The notes under the pieces were generated by a model that saw only the letters and a program-made list of their open reading frames with translations, was not told the DNA's origin and did not search any database. A stretch of DNA of 64,000 nucleotides, taken from the NCBI GenBank assembly GCA_022360175.1, contig JAKSDI010000097.1:1-64000 (forward strand). The letters run 5' to 3'. Both the position numbers and the translations under genes were made by a program. Position 1 is the stretch's first letter. Each line of letters starts with the position of its first letter. Below, piece by piece: positions 8,606 to 17,849 of the stretch. The stretch comes from Chitinophagales bacterium (GTDB lineage Bacteria; Bacteroidota; Bacteroidia; Chitinophagales; Saprospiraceae).

Positions 8606-11600
8606 TTACTTTACAATAGCTATTCGGTGTAAGCTAAATCCTTTATTGGTCCATACCTTTAGTATGTAATTACCGCTTGATAATAAATGAGTGGCTATTT
8701 CACTCGTATAGTTGGCCTGGTAAACAGATTTGCCATCCATTGTCAGTAATTCTACCTGCTCTACGATATCATCTGTAAGCAGATATAAATGATTATCTGT
8801 AGGATTAGGGTAGGCAATTACTTTCGACTGTTCATCTGGTTCATTGGTATTACTGATTGCATCCTTGATAATGGAGACACTTTCCTCTGGTGTGATTTCT
8901 ATTGTATTTTCCTGGTAATCAATCAATCTTACATTTTCGATATTAAATATGAGCTCATAGTTTTCATTCCTCATAAAAATCACATCCTGTATAGTGATAT
9001 GCAATTGTCCTATTGCTCCTTCTCCTGTTATGTTAATACCGTCTGTGCGAGTTATCGCAATATCAATCCGGCCATTTTCATAACGATCGTGATAGAAGGA
9101 GAGCATATCTTCATTAATATCACCTAGCCATGAATCAAGGAAAGAAGCATAAGCTGTTTCCGGTTCAACCGCAGCAGTATCATACACTATAGTAAAGGCT
9201 ACACCATAAACATCTTCAGCAGGGGTATCCGTATGCCCCATAACGATGTTAAATACATTTTCTGCTCCCAGAATCAGCGTATCTGGTTGTACATATATTA
9301 CAGTACCTGAAGACCGGATTTCTTCTTCCTGTGGCCCGCCAAAGAAGTTTTCTTCTCCCCAATTGAGGGAAAGTGCCAGGGTATCATCCGCATCTATCAG
9401 CCCATCACCATTGGTATCCATATGCTTGAAATCGACTTCGGAAACAGGTGTCGTTTGTCCCCAGTTGTCAGCATATTGTCCTACCCAATCCGTTGTTGCT
9501 CCAGGACGGCTAGGCCCTGTGGCTCCATATGAAAGTCCGATATTCAATAAGTCAAAGTGGCTTACGGTACCATCCGTATCGGTATCTCCAGGCCATACTT
9601 CAGGAGGCAGCACTGTGATATCACCATCATATGTATATACATTGACACTATTGGTGTTTTCATCTGTTGCTTCAATAACAGTAGGGGTAGATGTAATTTC
9701 AATTTGTGTCGTGCCTCCATTTGCAGCAGCAGTAAAGCATAGGCTAAACAATACAGCATCATCTGGCAAGGTTACTGGCTGAATAGATAGTTGAAACCAT
9801 GACATTACCAAGTAGCCATTACTTGTATTATTGAGGTTGAAATTAGAATTATTAAACATTGGGAGTGCATTACCCAATACAAGGCTATCAAAATGGATCG
9901 AATCTGCATCCCAGTTCATAGAGAACTGGAGGCTTACGATATCTTCAAAGTTGGCCACCGTCACGTCTACACAGAAGCTCTCTTCAGCCGATACCTCTGC
10001 ATCACCAACAAACAAGCTAATACCATCACTCGCAACTCCACAATCAGGCACTATTGGACCATGTGTCTGGATTACACCATTGGCATCTGTAATGGTCACG
10101 CTGTAAGTTCCATTTCCATCTGCTGTGATTGTTCCGATAGGAAGAGATGGGTCAGAGATCGTCTGTACTTCTCCAGTACTCCATTCATAGGTATAAGGAA
10201 GGGTACCTCCAGACCAGACCACTACATGAATATCTGCAATAGCAGTATCTGGATATAATTGGCATTCATAAGAGTTAGCAATCAACCAATCTCCTCCACT
10301 TTGATCACAGTTAACCTCTATCGATAAGGTTTCTATCGTACTTTCTATATCTGTAACAGTTACAGTATAAGTACCATCTTCTAAGGATTGAGTGGATGGA
10401 CCACTTGTCGTTTCTGTATAACCATTACTCCAATTGTAGTTATAAGGTGGTGTGCCGCCTGTTGTAGTCACCGTAACTACTGTAGAATCTGTCAAACACT
10501 CTATCTCATAAGATAAGTCGACATTCTCAGATGAGACATTAATATTACCATCATATACATATACATTGACAGCATTGATATTTTCATCTGTTGCTTCAAT
10601 AGCAGTGGGAATAGATGTAATTTCTACCTGTGTTGTACCTCCATTTGCGGAAGCAGTAAAGCACAAACTAAATAATACGGCATCATCTGGCAATGTTACT
10701 GGCTGGATGGATTGATTAAACCATGACATGGTCAAATAACCATCATTTGTATTGTTTAGATTAAAACTATTATTATTAAATGATGGCAGTGCATTACCTA
10801 GTACCAGGTTATCAAAGTGAATGATATCCGCATCCCAATTCATAGAGAACTGGAGGCTTACAATATTTTCAAAGTCTGCTACTGTTACGTCTACGCAAAA
10901 ACTTTCTTCAGGCATTACTTCTGCATCATCCACAAAAAGGCTTATTCCATCAGTAGCCATGCCACAATCAGGTTCTATAGGACCATGTACCTGGCTTATA
11001 CCATTGGCATCCGTAATCGTTACGCTATACGTACCATTTCCATCTACAGTGATCGTTCCAATAGGAAGAGATGGATCAGAAACTGTTTGTGTTTCACCTG
11101 TACTCCATTCATAGGTATAAGGTAAGGTGCCACCGGACCAAACTACCACATGGATGTCTGCAATAGCAGTATCTGGATATAATTGGCATTCGTAAGAGTT
11201 AGCAATCAACCAATCTCCTCCGCTTTGATCACAGTTAACATCTATAGATAAAGTTTCTATAGTACTTTCTAAATCAGTAACAGTTACGGTATAAGTTCCA
11301 TCTTCTAATGATTGAGTTGACGGGCCACTTGTCGTTTCCGTATAACCATTACTCCAATTATAATTATAGGGTGGTGTTCCACCTGTTGTGGTCACCGTAA
11401 CTACTGTAGAATCTGTCAAACACTCTATCCCATAAGATAAGTTGACATTTTCCGATTCGACATTAATATTGCCATCAAATACATTTACATTGACGGTATT
11501 GGTGTTTTCGTCTGTAGCTTCAATAGCTGCAGGAGTAGATGTAATTTCTACCTGTGTTGTACCTCCATTTGCGGAAGCAGTAAAGCATAAGCTAAATAAT

Positions 11601-13639
11601 ACGGCATCATCTGGTAATGTTACTGCCTGGACAGATGGATTAAACCATGACATGATCAAATAACCATCGCTGGTATTATTAAGATTGAAACTATTATGGT
11701 CAAATGATGGTAGTGCACTGCCTGGTACCAGGCTATCAAAGTCGATTACATCCTCATCCCAATTCATGGAAAATTGGAGGCTTACAATATCTTCAAAGTC
11801 TGCTACCGTAACATCTACACAAAAGTGTTCACCTGGTGCTACTTCAGCATCATCTACAAACAGGCTGATACCGTCATCCAGCATGCTACAATTCGGTTCT
11901 ATAGGGCCGTATTCCTCACTTATACCATTAGCATCTGTAATGGTTACACTATATGTACCATCTCCATCTGCAGTGATAGTACCGACAGGATAAGCCGGGT
12001 CAGCAATAGTTTGTGTTTCACCTGTACTCCATGTATAAGTATAAGGAAGGGTGCCACCTACCCACACAACTACGCTGACATCTGCAACGGTCGTATCAGA
12101 ATCAGGATAAAATGTACAATTTATAGAGTGAGCTAAGAGCCAATCGCCTCCACTCTGATCACAATTAACATTTACTGAAGAGGTCTCTGAAGTGCCATTG
12201 GCATCGGTGACTGTTATTGAATAAGTACCATCATCCAGTAATTGAGTAGACGTTGAACTTGAGTTTTCAGTATATCCATTGTCCCAATCAAAAGTATAAG
12301 GCGCAATGCCTCCTGTTGCAGTTACTGTTACTTCAGCTGTATCCGTCAAACATTCGACACTTGACGATAAATCGATAGGATCAGCCGGATCACACTCTAC
12401 TACCATTGGACCATGTTCATGCTCTACACCTTGACTATCCGTAATGGTAACATAGTAGGTTCCATTGCCTGGTACAAAGATAGAACTATAAGCAACAGCA
12501 GGATTTTCCTGGGAAGTAACCGCACCAGTACTCCATTCATAAGTATAAGGGGGTTCTCCTCCCGTCCATACTACCACTGTCAATTCTGCAACACTTGGCA
12601 GATCAGCAAAGAATGTACACTCATAGCTATGAGCAACCAAAAATTGCGGCGGAGGATTACAATCGAAGGCAGGTATTTCTACTACTTCTGTACATCCATC
12701 TGTACTGGTTATCGTAACAGAATAATCTGTTTCATCTTCTACTCCATGGATAGAACTTATTAAAGAATCTGATGCTGTTTCGCCATTGCTCCAGGCAAAA
12801 GAATATGGAGGTGTTCCACCTGCCCATACTACGACACTTACATCAGCAGTATCATCGGTACAGGCGTAATTGAAAGCAGTAGTCAATCCATTTCCTGCAT
12901 CAATTGTACAGCTAGCAGTAGCCGTCATGCCCGCAGCATCCGTTACTTCTACGGTATATTGCCCATTGGCAACATCAGTAAGATTTTGAGTAGTTGCAAC
13001 ACTAATTCCATTTTCATCCATCCAGTTGAAGGTGTAATTGGGCTGCCCCCCACTTACACTTATACTGGCAGATTTATCCGCTCCGCAGCTTCCGCCATCC
13101 AGGCATATGCTGTCGATACTGAGAAGAGGGGTATTACCGTTTACTGCTATCCCGCCATTAATAAGGCTTAACAGACTTAGGTTTTCGGTATCCCCATTGA
13201 CAATTTCTACGGGTGTGGGGCTTCCTGAAAATGCCACTTCTAGTTGTGTGCCTGAAGTAGTACTCAATACTTCAAAGCACATAGAGTAAATAACAGAGCC
13301 ATCTGCGAGAGAAACTCCATCTGGATTTGTGAGGTCAAACCAGGACAAAGCAGATTGTCCATTAGCTAAACTTGCAGGTTCAAGGTTGAAATTGCTTGCT
13401 GATAAGCTGGGGAGGTTAAAATCATTGACTTCTATCAGCGCTAGTTGTGAGGGGTCCCATGCAAAAGAATATTGCATGCCAACTATTTCATTGAACTCAT
13501 CTACGGTGACATCCAGGCAAACGGTATCACCGGGATTCCCTGTTTCATTAGCAAGGGAAAGAGAGAAGCATGAACTGGGTTGTGCAGCCAGGCTCAGCGC
13601 TCCAATCATAATTGCTATTAGTGAAAATAATTGCTTCAT
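8606..13639 (-). CDS. Giant T9SS-exported protein with cohesin-like, SprB-like and dockerin-like domains
   Basis: This 1677-residue protein starts with a signal peptide (MKQLFSLIAIMIGALSLAAQ). A cohesin-like domain occupies about 25-170 (GDTVCLDVTVDEFNEIVGMQ). SprB/PKD-like modules follow (GGxPPYxYxWSxG...YxVTxTD). Then come three near-identical 308-residue units, each a cohesin-like domain (ISLFVDDAEV...FCVDVTVADFE, starting near 590, 898 and 1206) joined to two SprB-like modules; the third unit ends early. A dockerin-like pair of calcium loops (PGDTDTDGTVSHFDLL; DTNGDGLIDADDT) lies at about 1347-1430, and one more beta-sandwich follows. The C-terminus is a type A T9SS sorting domain (VIAYPNPTDNHLYL to VK). 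It is probably anchored or released at the cell surface. Adhesion or scaffolding is inferred. Confidence 0.9.
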   Translation of the reverse strand: MKQLFSLIAIMIGALSLAAQPSSCFSLSLANETGNPGDTVCLDVTVDEFNEIVGMQYSFAWDPSQLALIEVNDFNLPSLSASNFNLEPASLANGQSALSWFDLTNPDGVSLADGSVIYSMCFEVLSTTSGTQLEVAFSGSPTPVEIVNGDTENLSLLSLINGGIAVNGNTPLLSIDSICLDGGSCGADKSASISVSGGQPNYTFNWMDENGISVATTQNLTDVANGQYTVEVTDAAGMTATASCTIDAGNGLTTAFNYACTDDTADVSVVVWAGGTPPYSFAWSNGETASDSLISSIHGVEDETDYSVTITSTDGCTEVVEIPAFDCNPPPQFLVAHSYECTFFADLPSVAELTVVVWTGGEPPYTYEWSTGAVTSQENPAVAYSSIFVPGNGTYYVTITDSQGVEHEHGPMVVECDPADPIDLSSSVECLTDTAEVTVTATGGIAPYTFDWDNGYTENSSSTSTQLLDDGTYSITVTDANGTSETSSVNVNCDQSGGDWLLAHSINCTFYPDSDTTVADVSVVVWVGGTLPYTYTWSTGETQTIADPAYPVGTITADGDGTYSVTITDANGISEEYGPIEPNCSMLDDGISLFVDDAEVAPGEHFCVDVTVADFEDIVSLQFSMNWDEDVIDFDSLVPGSALPSFDHNSFNLNNTSDGYLIMSWFNPSVQAVTLPDDAVLFSLCFTASANGGTTQVEITSTPAAIEATDENTNTVNVNVFDGNINVESENVNLSYGIECLTDSTVVTVTTTGGTPPYNYNWSNGYTETTSGPSTQSLEDGTYTVTVTDLESTIETLSIDVNCDQSGGDWLIANSYECQLYPDTAIADIHVVVWSGGTLPYTYEWSTGETQTVSDPSLPIGTITVDGNGTYSVTITDANGISQVHGPIEPDCGMATDGISLFVDDAEVMPEESFCVDVTVADFENIVSLQFSMNWDADIIHFDNLVLGNALPSFNNNSFNLNNTNDGYLTMSWFNQSIQPVTLPDDAVLFSLCFTASANGGTTQVEITSIPTAIEATDENINAVNVYVYDGNINVSSENVDLSYEIECLTDSTVVTVTTTGGTPPYNYNWSNGYTETTSGPSTQSLEDGTYTVTVTDIESTIETLSIEVNCDQSGGDWLIANSYECQLYPDTAIADIHVVVWSGGTLPYTYEWSTGEVQTISDPSLPIGTITADGNGTYSVTITDANGVIQTHGPIVPDCGVASDGISLFVGDAEVSAEESFCVDVTVANFEDIVSLQFSMNWDADSIHFDSLVLGNALPMFNNSNFNLNNTSNGYLVMSWFQLSIQPVTLPDDAVLFSLCFTAAANGGTTQIEITSTPTVIEATDENTNSVNVYTYDGDITVLPPEVWPGDTDTDGTVSHFDLLNIGLSYGATGPSRPGATTDWVGQYADNWGQTTPVSEVDFKHMDTNGDGLIDADDTLALSLNWGEENFFGGPQEEEIRSSGTVIYVQPDTLILGAENVFNIVMGHTDTPAEDVYGVAFTIVYDTAAVEPETAYASFLDSWLGDINEDMLSFYHDRYENGRIDIAITRTDGINITGEGAIGQLHITIQDVIFMRNENYELIFNIENVRLIDYQENTIEITPEESVSIIKDAISNTNEPDEQSKVIAYPNPTDNHLYLLTDDIVEQVELLTMDGKSVYQANYTSEIATHLLSSGNYILKVWTNKGFSLHRIAIVK

Positions 13640-13687
13640 AAAGACTGGGTTTTTATTATGTCCTTGGAATTACTAATAATTACGATA

Positions 13688-13715
13688 CAAATGTATCTCT
13701 ATATCCTTGCCACAA
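13688..13715 (-). promoter_or_regulatory. Promoter of the cohesin protein gene
   Basis: On the minus strand TACATTTG (13695-13688) is an exact TAnnTTTG -7 box, with TTG 17 bases upstream (13715-13713). It lies about 50 bases before the start codon. Confidence 0.6.
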
Positions 13716-13816
13716 AAAGTACAATATATGCTTATTATAGATTTTTTTAGCCTACCTTTATACTTCAATCCCCTTTAAAACAAGCATTTTAACAAATTCA
13801 TTATAGATAATTACAA

Positions 13817-15274
13817 ATGCATGGTTCAAAATTTATAGATGCACTTTTGAAGCTTTCTACCAGAGAAAAGACAAAATTTCGGGAAATGGCTTACTCTCCT
13901 TATTTTAATAAGAATAAAAAAGTGAGAGCACTGATTGATACCTGCCTCAAATATGGGCCGGATTTTACATCACCAAGTCTTGAGAAAAAGGCCATTTATA
14001 AAAAAGTTTTTGGGGCAAATTCTTCATCATATGAAGAGCTGAAGTTAAACAATGTAATCTCTGATGCACTCCGACTTTTTTACCTCTTTCTGGCACAACA
14101 GAAATTTGCCTCAAGAGAACAATATTGGAAAACATATCAACTGGAATCTTTATTTGAACTGCGTATGAGCCGGCATCTGCCTGCTGTAGAGCGCCGATTA
14201 ATGGATTTGCAGGAAAAGCGTTCTGATCGTAGTCACGATTACTTTTATGACCAGTATTACCTGGAAGAACGTATCGATAAAACGACCCTTTTAAGAGAAG
14301 GAAGAGAATACAACCCACATTTACAAGCAGCAAATGATGCTTTAGATCGCTTCTACTGGTGCAATAAATTAAGAATTGCCTGTGATATGGCCAGCCGCAA
14401 TAAGATCATCAATGCCGCCTATCAATGCTATTTCATTGAAGAACTCCTGCAACTTTATCACTTACAGCCCAGTGTACTAATAGAACAGCCTGTTATACAA
14501 CTCTATTATCAGGCGTTACGTATGTTACATACTGAAGAGGAAGCACATTATTTAGCTTTAAGAACCTTGCTTGATCAATATAGTCAAAACGTACCTGAAG
14601 AAGAACGCTTTGATTTATATGACTATGCTCAAAATTACTGTGTTAAAAAGATTAATTCCGGGCATACTGAATATTATGCTCAAATACTTGATTTATACAA
14701 AGAGATGTTGAGTAGAGAAGTACTATTGAGAAGTGGTTATCTCACTCAATGGTCTTATATCAATATACTCACTGCTGGATTACGGCTTCCTGACTTTGAA
14801 TGGACAGAGTGGTTTATCCATACTTATAAAGAACAATTACAGCCTGATGTCAGGAATAATGTCTTTACTTATAGTTTAGCTGCACTGTATTTTGAGCAAA
14901 GAAAGTATCATAAAGCACTTCAAAGTTTACAAGGAGTTAGTTTTTCTGATATCTTTTATCATATGTCGGCTAAAATTATTCAGATTAAGAGCTATTACGA
15001 ACTAGAGGAGACTGAAGCTTTTTTATCTCTCATGGAAGCTTCGAAAAAGTTCTTGCGCCGCAATCGACAATTATCCGATTATCAGGTCTTGTCTAATACT
15101 ACCTTTCTGAAATTAGCAGGTAAACTCCATAAACTAAGAATGAGAGCCCCTACTCTATCAAAGGAAAAAGTACGAAATACGCTACAGCAAATTCAGCACG
15201 AGCTTTCTATTTCTAAAGTGGTAACTAATAAAGGATGGCTCAAGCAAAAGATTGCAGATTTAAAAATGAGCTAA
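13817..15274 (+). CDS. Uncharacterised helical protein, Bacteroidota-type
   Basis: This 485-residue protein is almost entirely alpha-helical by composition, with no signal peptide or membrane segment. The N-terminal part LLKLSTREKTKFREMAYSP and YFNKNKKVRALIDTCL resembles a common but unnamed Bacteroidota family with a conserved S/P-aromatic-FN-K-N motif. The middle and C-terminal regions have TPR-like spacing of aromatic residues (AALYFEQRKYHKALQSLQGV). It ends in a basic segment, GWLKQKIADLKMS. It stands alone between two secreted-protein genes transcribed in different directions. A function cannot be assigned. Confidence 0.8.
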   Translation: MHGSKFIDALLKLSTREKTKFREMAYSPYFNKNKKVRALIDTCLKYGPDFTSPSLEKKAIYKKVFGANSSSYEELKLNNVISDALRLFYLFLAQQKFASREQYWKTYQLESLFELRMSRHLPAVERRLMDLQEKRSDRSHDYFYDQYYLEERIDKTTLLREGREYNPHLQAANDALDRFYWCNKLRIACDMASRNKIINAAYQCYFIEELLQLYHLQPSVLIEQPVIQLYYQALRMLHTEEEAHYLALRTLLDQYSQNVPEEERFDLYDYAQNYCVKKINSGHTEYYAQILDLYKEMLSREVLLRSGYLTQWSYINILTAGLRLPDFEWTEWFIHTYKEQLQPDVRNNVFTYSLAALYFEQRKYHKALQSLQGVSFSDIFYHMSAKIIQIKSYYELEETEAFLSLMEASKKFLRRNRQLSDYQVLSNTTFLKLAGKLHKLRMRAPTLSKEKVRNTLQQIQHELSISKVVTNKGWLKQKIADLKMS

Positions 15275-15494
15275 TAGTTAAAACATAAGACAGTTTATAA
15301 TCACCTTTATATTGAATCATTCCAATTTAGAAAAAAGCGGTCTTATAATTTGACTATAAAGAGCAATATTGCCACTTACAATAATCTATTAATTGTAAAT
15401 TAATTTTTCTTCTATCTAGTCAGGATAATCTAATAAAACGCTAAAATTAGCTTCATCATGACTTAACATCAAAAATTGAACTTCGCGGTGATTT

Positions 15495-15668
15495 AGAGCA
15501 TGTTTAAAACCTCATCAATTGGCTATGAGCGGCAAATTTTATCCTGTCCTTTGTTAGATCCCGATAGCTATCGGGACGCCGTACCTATGGGTATGCCTAT
15601 GTTTTCTGCCTTGTTCAGGATGAAACTTTCCTCACGCTCGCTCAATCATGAAAATTTAAACATACTCC
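15495..15668. mobile_element. MITE-like inverted-repeat element, family A copy 2
   Basis: The 174-bp element runs from AGAGCATGTTTAAA to TTTAAACATACTCC. Inside is a perfect 18-bp palindrome, TCCCGATAGCTATCGGGA, at 15559-15576. It shares an internal stretch, GGCAAAT(T/A)TTATCCTGTCCT, with the copy at 17660. Together with AT-rich flanks it fills the 428-base gap between the helical protein and the PhoX-like gene. Confidence 0.65.
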
Positions 15669-15702
15669 TACATTTTTAGGTCACTAAATTTTTGCTATTG
15701 TC

Positions 15703-17595
15703 ATGAAGAAAGTACTACTTTCTATTTATTTTCTAAGCATGGTTGTGCTTGCTGTTAATGCACAAACCATATTCTCTGAAGAAATTCAAATTCCTGAAGG
15801 TTACGTAACTGAAACAGTATTGATGCCTCCATCTCCTTTGAGCATGCAGGTAATATTTGTAGGTGGCGTAGACCTTGTACAGACCACTCCTACTTATGGA
15901 TACGAAGCTGGTATTGCTTATGCTAAAGAATGGCACGACTTCATTGGCTTCACTCCAGATGAAACGGAAGAATCACTAGGCTGGGTTTCTGTAAACCACG
16001 AAACAATCTACCAGGACAACCGCATCGGTGATGGTGGAGGTATGACAGCTTTCCGTATCGAGCGTGATCCTATTACTGGCCTTATTAACGTTATGGACCA
16101 GGAGTTGGAAGATGGACGTAAAGGTAAGTTTTTCAATGTTGACTTTGTAAACACGGTAGGTGAGACAGGTATGAACTGTGGTGGTATCGTATCTGTAGTT
16201 GATGGCCGTATCTGGTCTGCAGAGGAGTGGTTCCGTAGCAGTAACGCTTCTATCTACGATGGCCGCTTTGATGCTCCTGTACAGAACGCTGGTGATTTTC
16301 CTAAATCTCCGGGAGGATCTGAAAACCAAGGTGTACGTGACACTGCCGATTTCACCATTTCAACTGACATCCCAGGTTTCGACGGTTTGACTATTCCTAA
16401 GTACGAAAACTTCAACTACATGGTTGAAATCGATCCTAGGCAAGCAAAAGCTATCCGCAAGCAGTACAACTGGGGTCGCCAGGGATTCGAAGGAGGTACC
16501 GTTTCTTTAGACAACAAAACGATCTATCTAGGTGTAGATGCAACTCCTGCTTTTTGGTGTAAATTTGAAGCGGATACTCCTGGTGATTTCACTCAGGGTA
16601 CAACTTACGTGTACAAGCACGATGCTCCTGAAAAATGGGTGGCAGTTGACAACACTGACCCTGAAAAGATGTTGAATTTCAAAGCTGAAGCTGTTGCAGT
16701 TGGTGCTACCATGTACAATCGTGTTGAATGGGTTACTATTGATCCAAATACAGGTATTGTTTACTGGACCGAGACTGGCCGTGATTCTCCAGGTAGCCGT
16801 TGGGCGGATGAAGAAGCTGAAGGTGCTGTTCACGATCCTTACCACCTACAGCGCGCAATCGACAAAGGCTGGGACACTCCTTCTAGCGATGATTACCGTG
16901 ATTACTATGGCCGTATCTGGGCATACAATCCAGAAACGAACGAAAACTACGTAGTACTTGAAGGTGGCCCGGACTGGGATGAAGAAGAAAGCCCAGCAGA
17001 AGTTGACTACTTCAGCAAGCACCTTTCTAATCCCGATGGATTGTCTCACATCATTATTGACGGACAGACCTTCCTAATCATCCAGGAAGATTTGAACGGT
17101 TCTTCTTATGGCCGTGTTCCTGCAGGTGTTGGCAACCGTACTTGTGAGATGTTTTTGCTTGACCTAAGCATTGAAAATCCAACGCTTAACGACCTAATCC
17201 GTATCTCTGCGGTACCAGCAGGTGCTGAAGTAACGGGTGCAGTTGCTACTCCAGATGGGGTTTCTATCCTGGTTAACTCTCAGCATCCAAGCTCTGCTAA
17301 CCCATTCCCATTCAACCACTCTTTGACTTACGCTATCCATGGTTTTGATCAAATTACTCTGACAAACTTATCTGAGCCTGAAATCATGAATGAAGATGAG
17401 TTCACTATTTATCCGAACCCAACTACTCGTGTAGTTTACCTAAGCGAAGTAAAAGACGTAGCTATCTATAATGCTGCCGGACAACGTTTGGCAGTATTGC
17501 GTAATACCAACGAAATTGATGTTTCCAATTTCCCAGCTGGTGCTTACTACATCCAGACTGAAGATGGTACTACAAAGAAGCTTATTGTAGAATAA
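15703..17595 (+). CDS. PhoX-like (DUF839) secreted protein with T9SS sorting domain
   Basis: This 630-residue protein has a signal peptide (MKKVLLSIYFLSMVVLAVNA) and a PhoX/DUF839-type beta-propeller. Family marks are GWVSVNHE (NHE at 98-100), GGGMTAFRIERD, MNCGG with Cys159, WSAEEW (171-176) where PhoX has a CEE motif, and QGFEGGTVS. PhoX enzymes are Ca/Fe-dependent phosphomonoesterases induced by phosphate shortage; the activity here is inferred. The C-terminus is a T9SS type A domain (FTIYPNPTTRVVYL ... KKLIVE), so export is to the surface rather than by Tat. Codon use is markedly richer in GC-ending codons (CGT, AAC, TAC) than the neighbours, which suggests high expression. A terminator follows. 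Confidence 0.82.
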   Translation: MKKVLLSIYFLSMVVLAVNAQTIFSEEIQIPEGYVTETVLMPPSPLSMQVIFVGGVDLVQTTPTYGYEAGIAYAKEWHDFIGFTPDETEESLGWVSVNHETIYQDNRIGDGGGMTAFRIERDPITGLINVMDQELEDGRKGKFFNVDFVNTVGETGMNCGGIVSVVDGRIWSAEEWFRSSNASIYDGRFDAPVQNAGDFPKSPGGSENQGVRDTADFTISTDIPGFDGLTIPKYENFNYMVEIDPRQAKAIRKQYNWGRQGFEGGTVSLDNKTIYLGVDATPAFWCKFEADTPGDFTQGTTYVYKHDAPEKWVAVDNTDPEKMLNFKAEAVAVGATMYNRVEWVTIDPNTGIVYWTETGRDSPGSRWADEEAEGAVHDPYHLQRAIDKGWDTPSSDDYRDYYGRIWAYNPETNENYVVLEGGPDWDEEESPAEVDYFSKHLSNPDGLSHIIIDGQTFLIIQEDLNGSSYGRVPAGVGNRTCEMFLLDLSIENPTLNDLIRISAVPAGAEVTGAVATPDGVSILVNSQHPSSANPFPFNHSLTYAIHGFDQITLTNLSEPEIMNEDEFTIYPNPTTRVVYLSEVKDVAIYNAAGQRLAVLRNTNEIDVSNFPAGAYYIQTEDGTTKKLIVE

Positions 17596-17621
17596 TCGAC
17601 CTTACTTTTTTGACTATAAAC

Positions 17622-17652
17622 GATGGCACTTCCTTTGGGGGTGCCATCTTTC
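17622..17652 (+). terminator. Intrinsic terminator after the PhoX-like gene
   Basis: A perfect 8-bp stem GATGGCAC/GTGCCATC with an 11-base loop is followed by TTTCC, 27 bases after the stop. Confidence 0.75.
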
Positions 17653-17659
17653 CAATTTT

Positions 17660-17821
17660 AGAGTATGTTTAAAAATCATACTTCGGCACATTTGAGGCAA
17701 ATATTATCCTGTCCTGCGTTATTTTTTTCGCCGAATTGCCCGTATTCGACTGCAAAAAATGTCTTGCCCAGAATAATGTTTGCACACAACTGCACTCAAA
17801 AGCGAAATTTAAACATACTCT
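17660..17821. mobile_element. MITE-like inverted-repeat element, family A copy 3
   Basis: The 162-bp element is bounded by AGAGTATGTTTAAA and TTTAAACATACTCT, a perfect 14-bp inverted terminus. It lies 28 bases upstream of the di-haem peroxidase start and artificially extends that reading frame upstream. Confidence 0.7.
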
Positions 17822-17849
17822 TAGGAAATTGTGTAAATCCAGAAATGTT

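Noticed and set aside
9246..13676. Several plus-strand frames over the cohesin protein gene
   Set aside because: They recur with the 924-bp repeat as antisense shadows and have no independent start signals or family likeness.
17736..17849. 38-residue N-terminal extension of the di-haem peroxidase
   Set aside because: It is encoded by an inverted-repeat element, and the ATG at 17850 gives a proper signal peptide.
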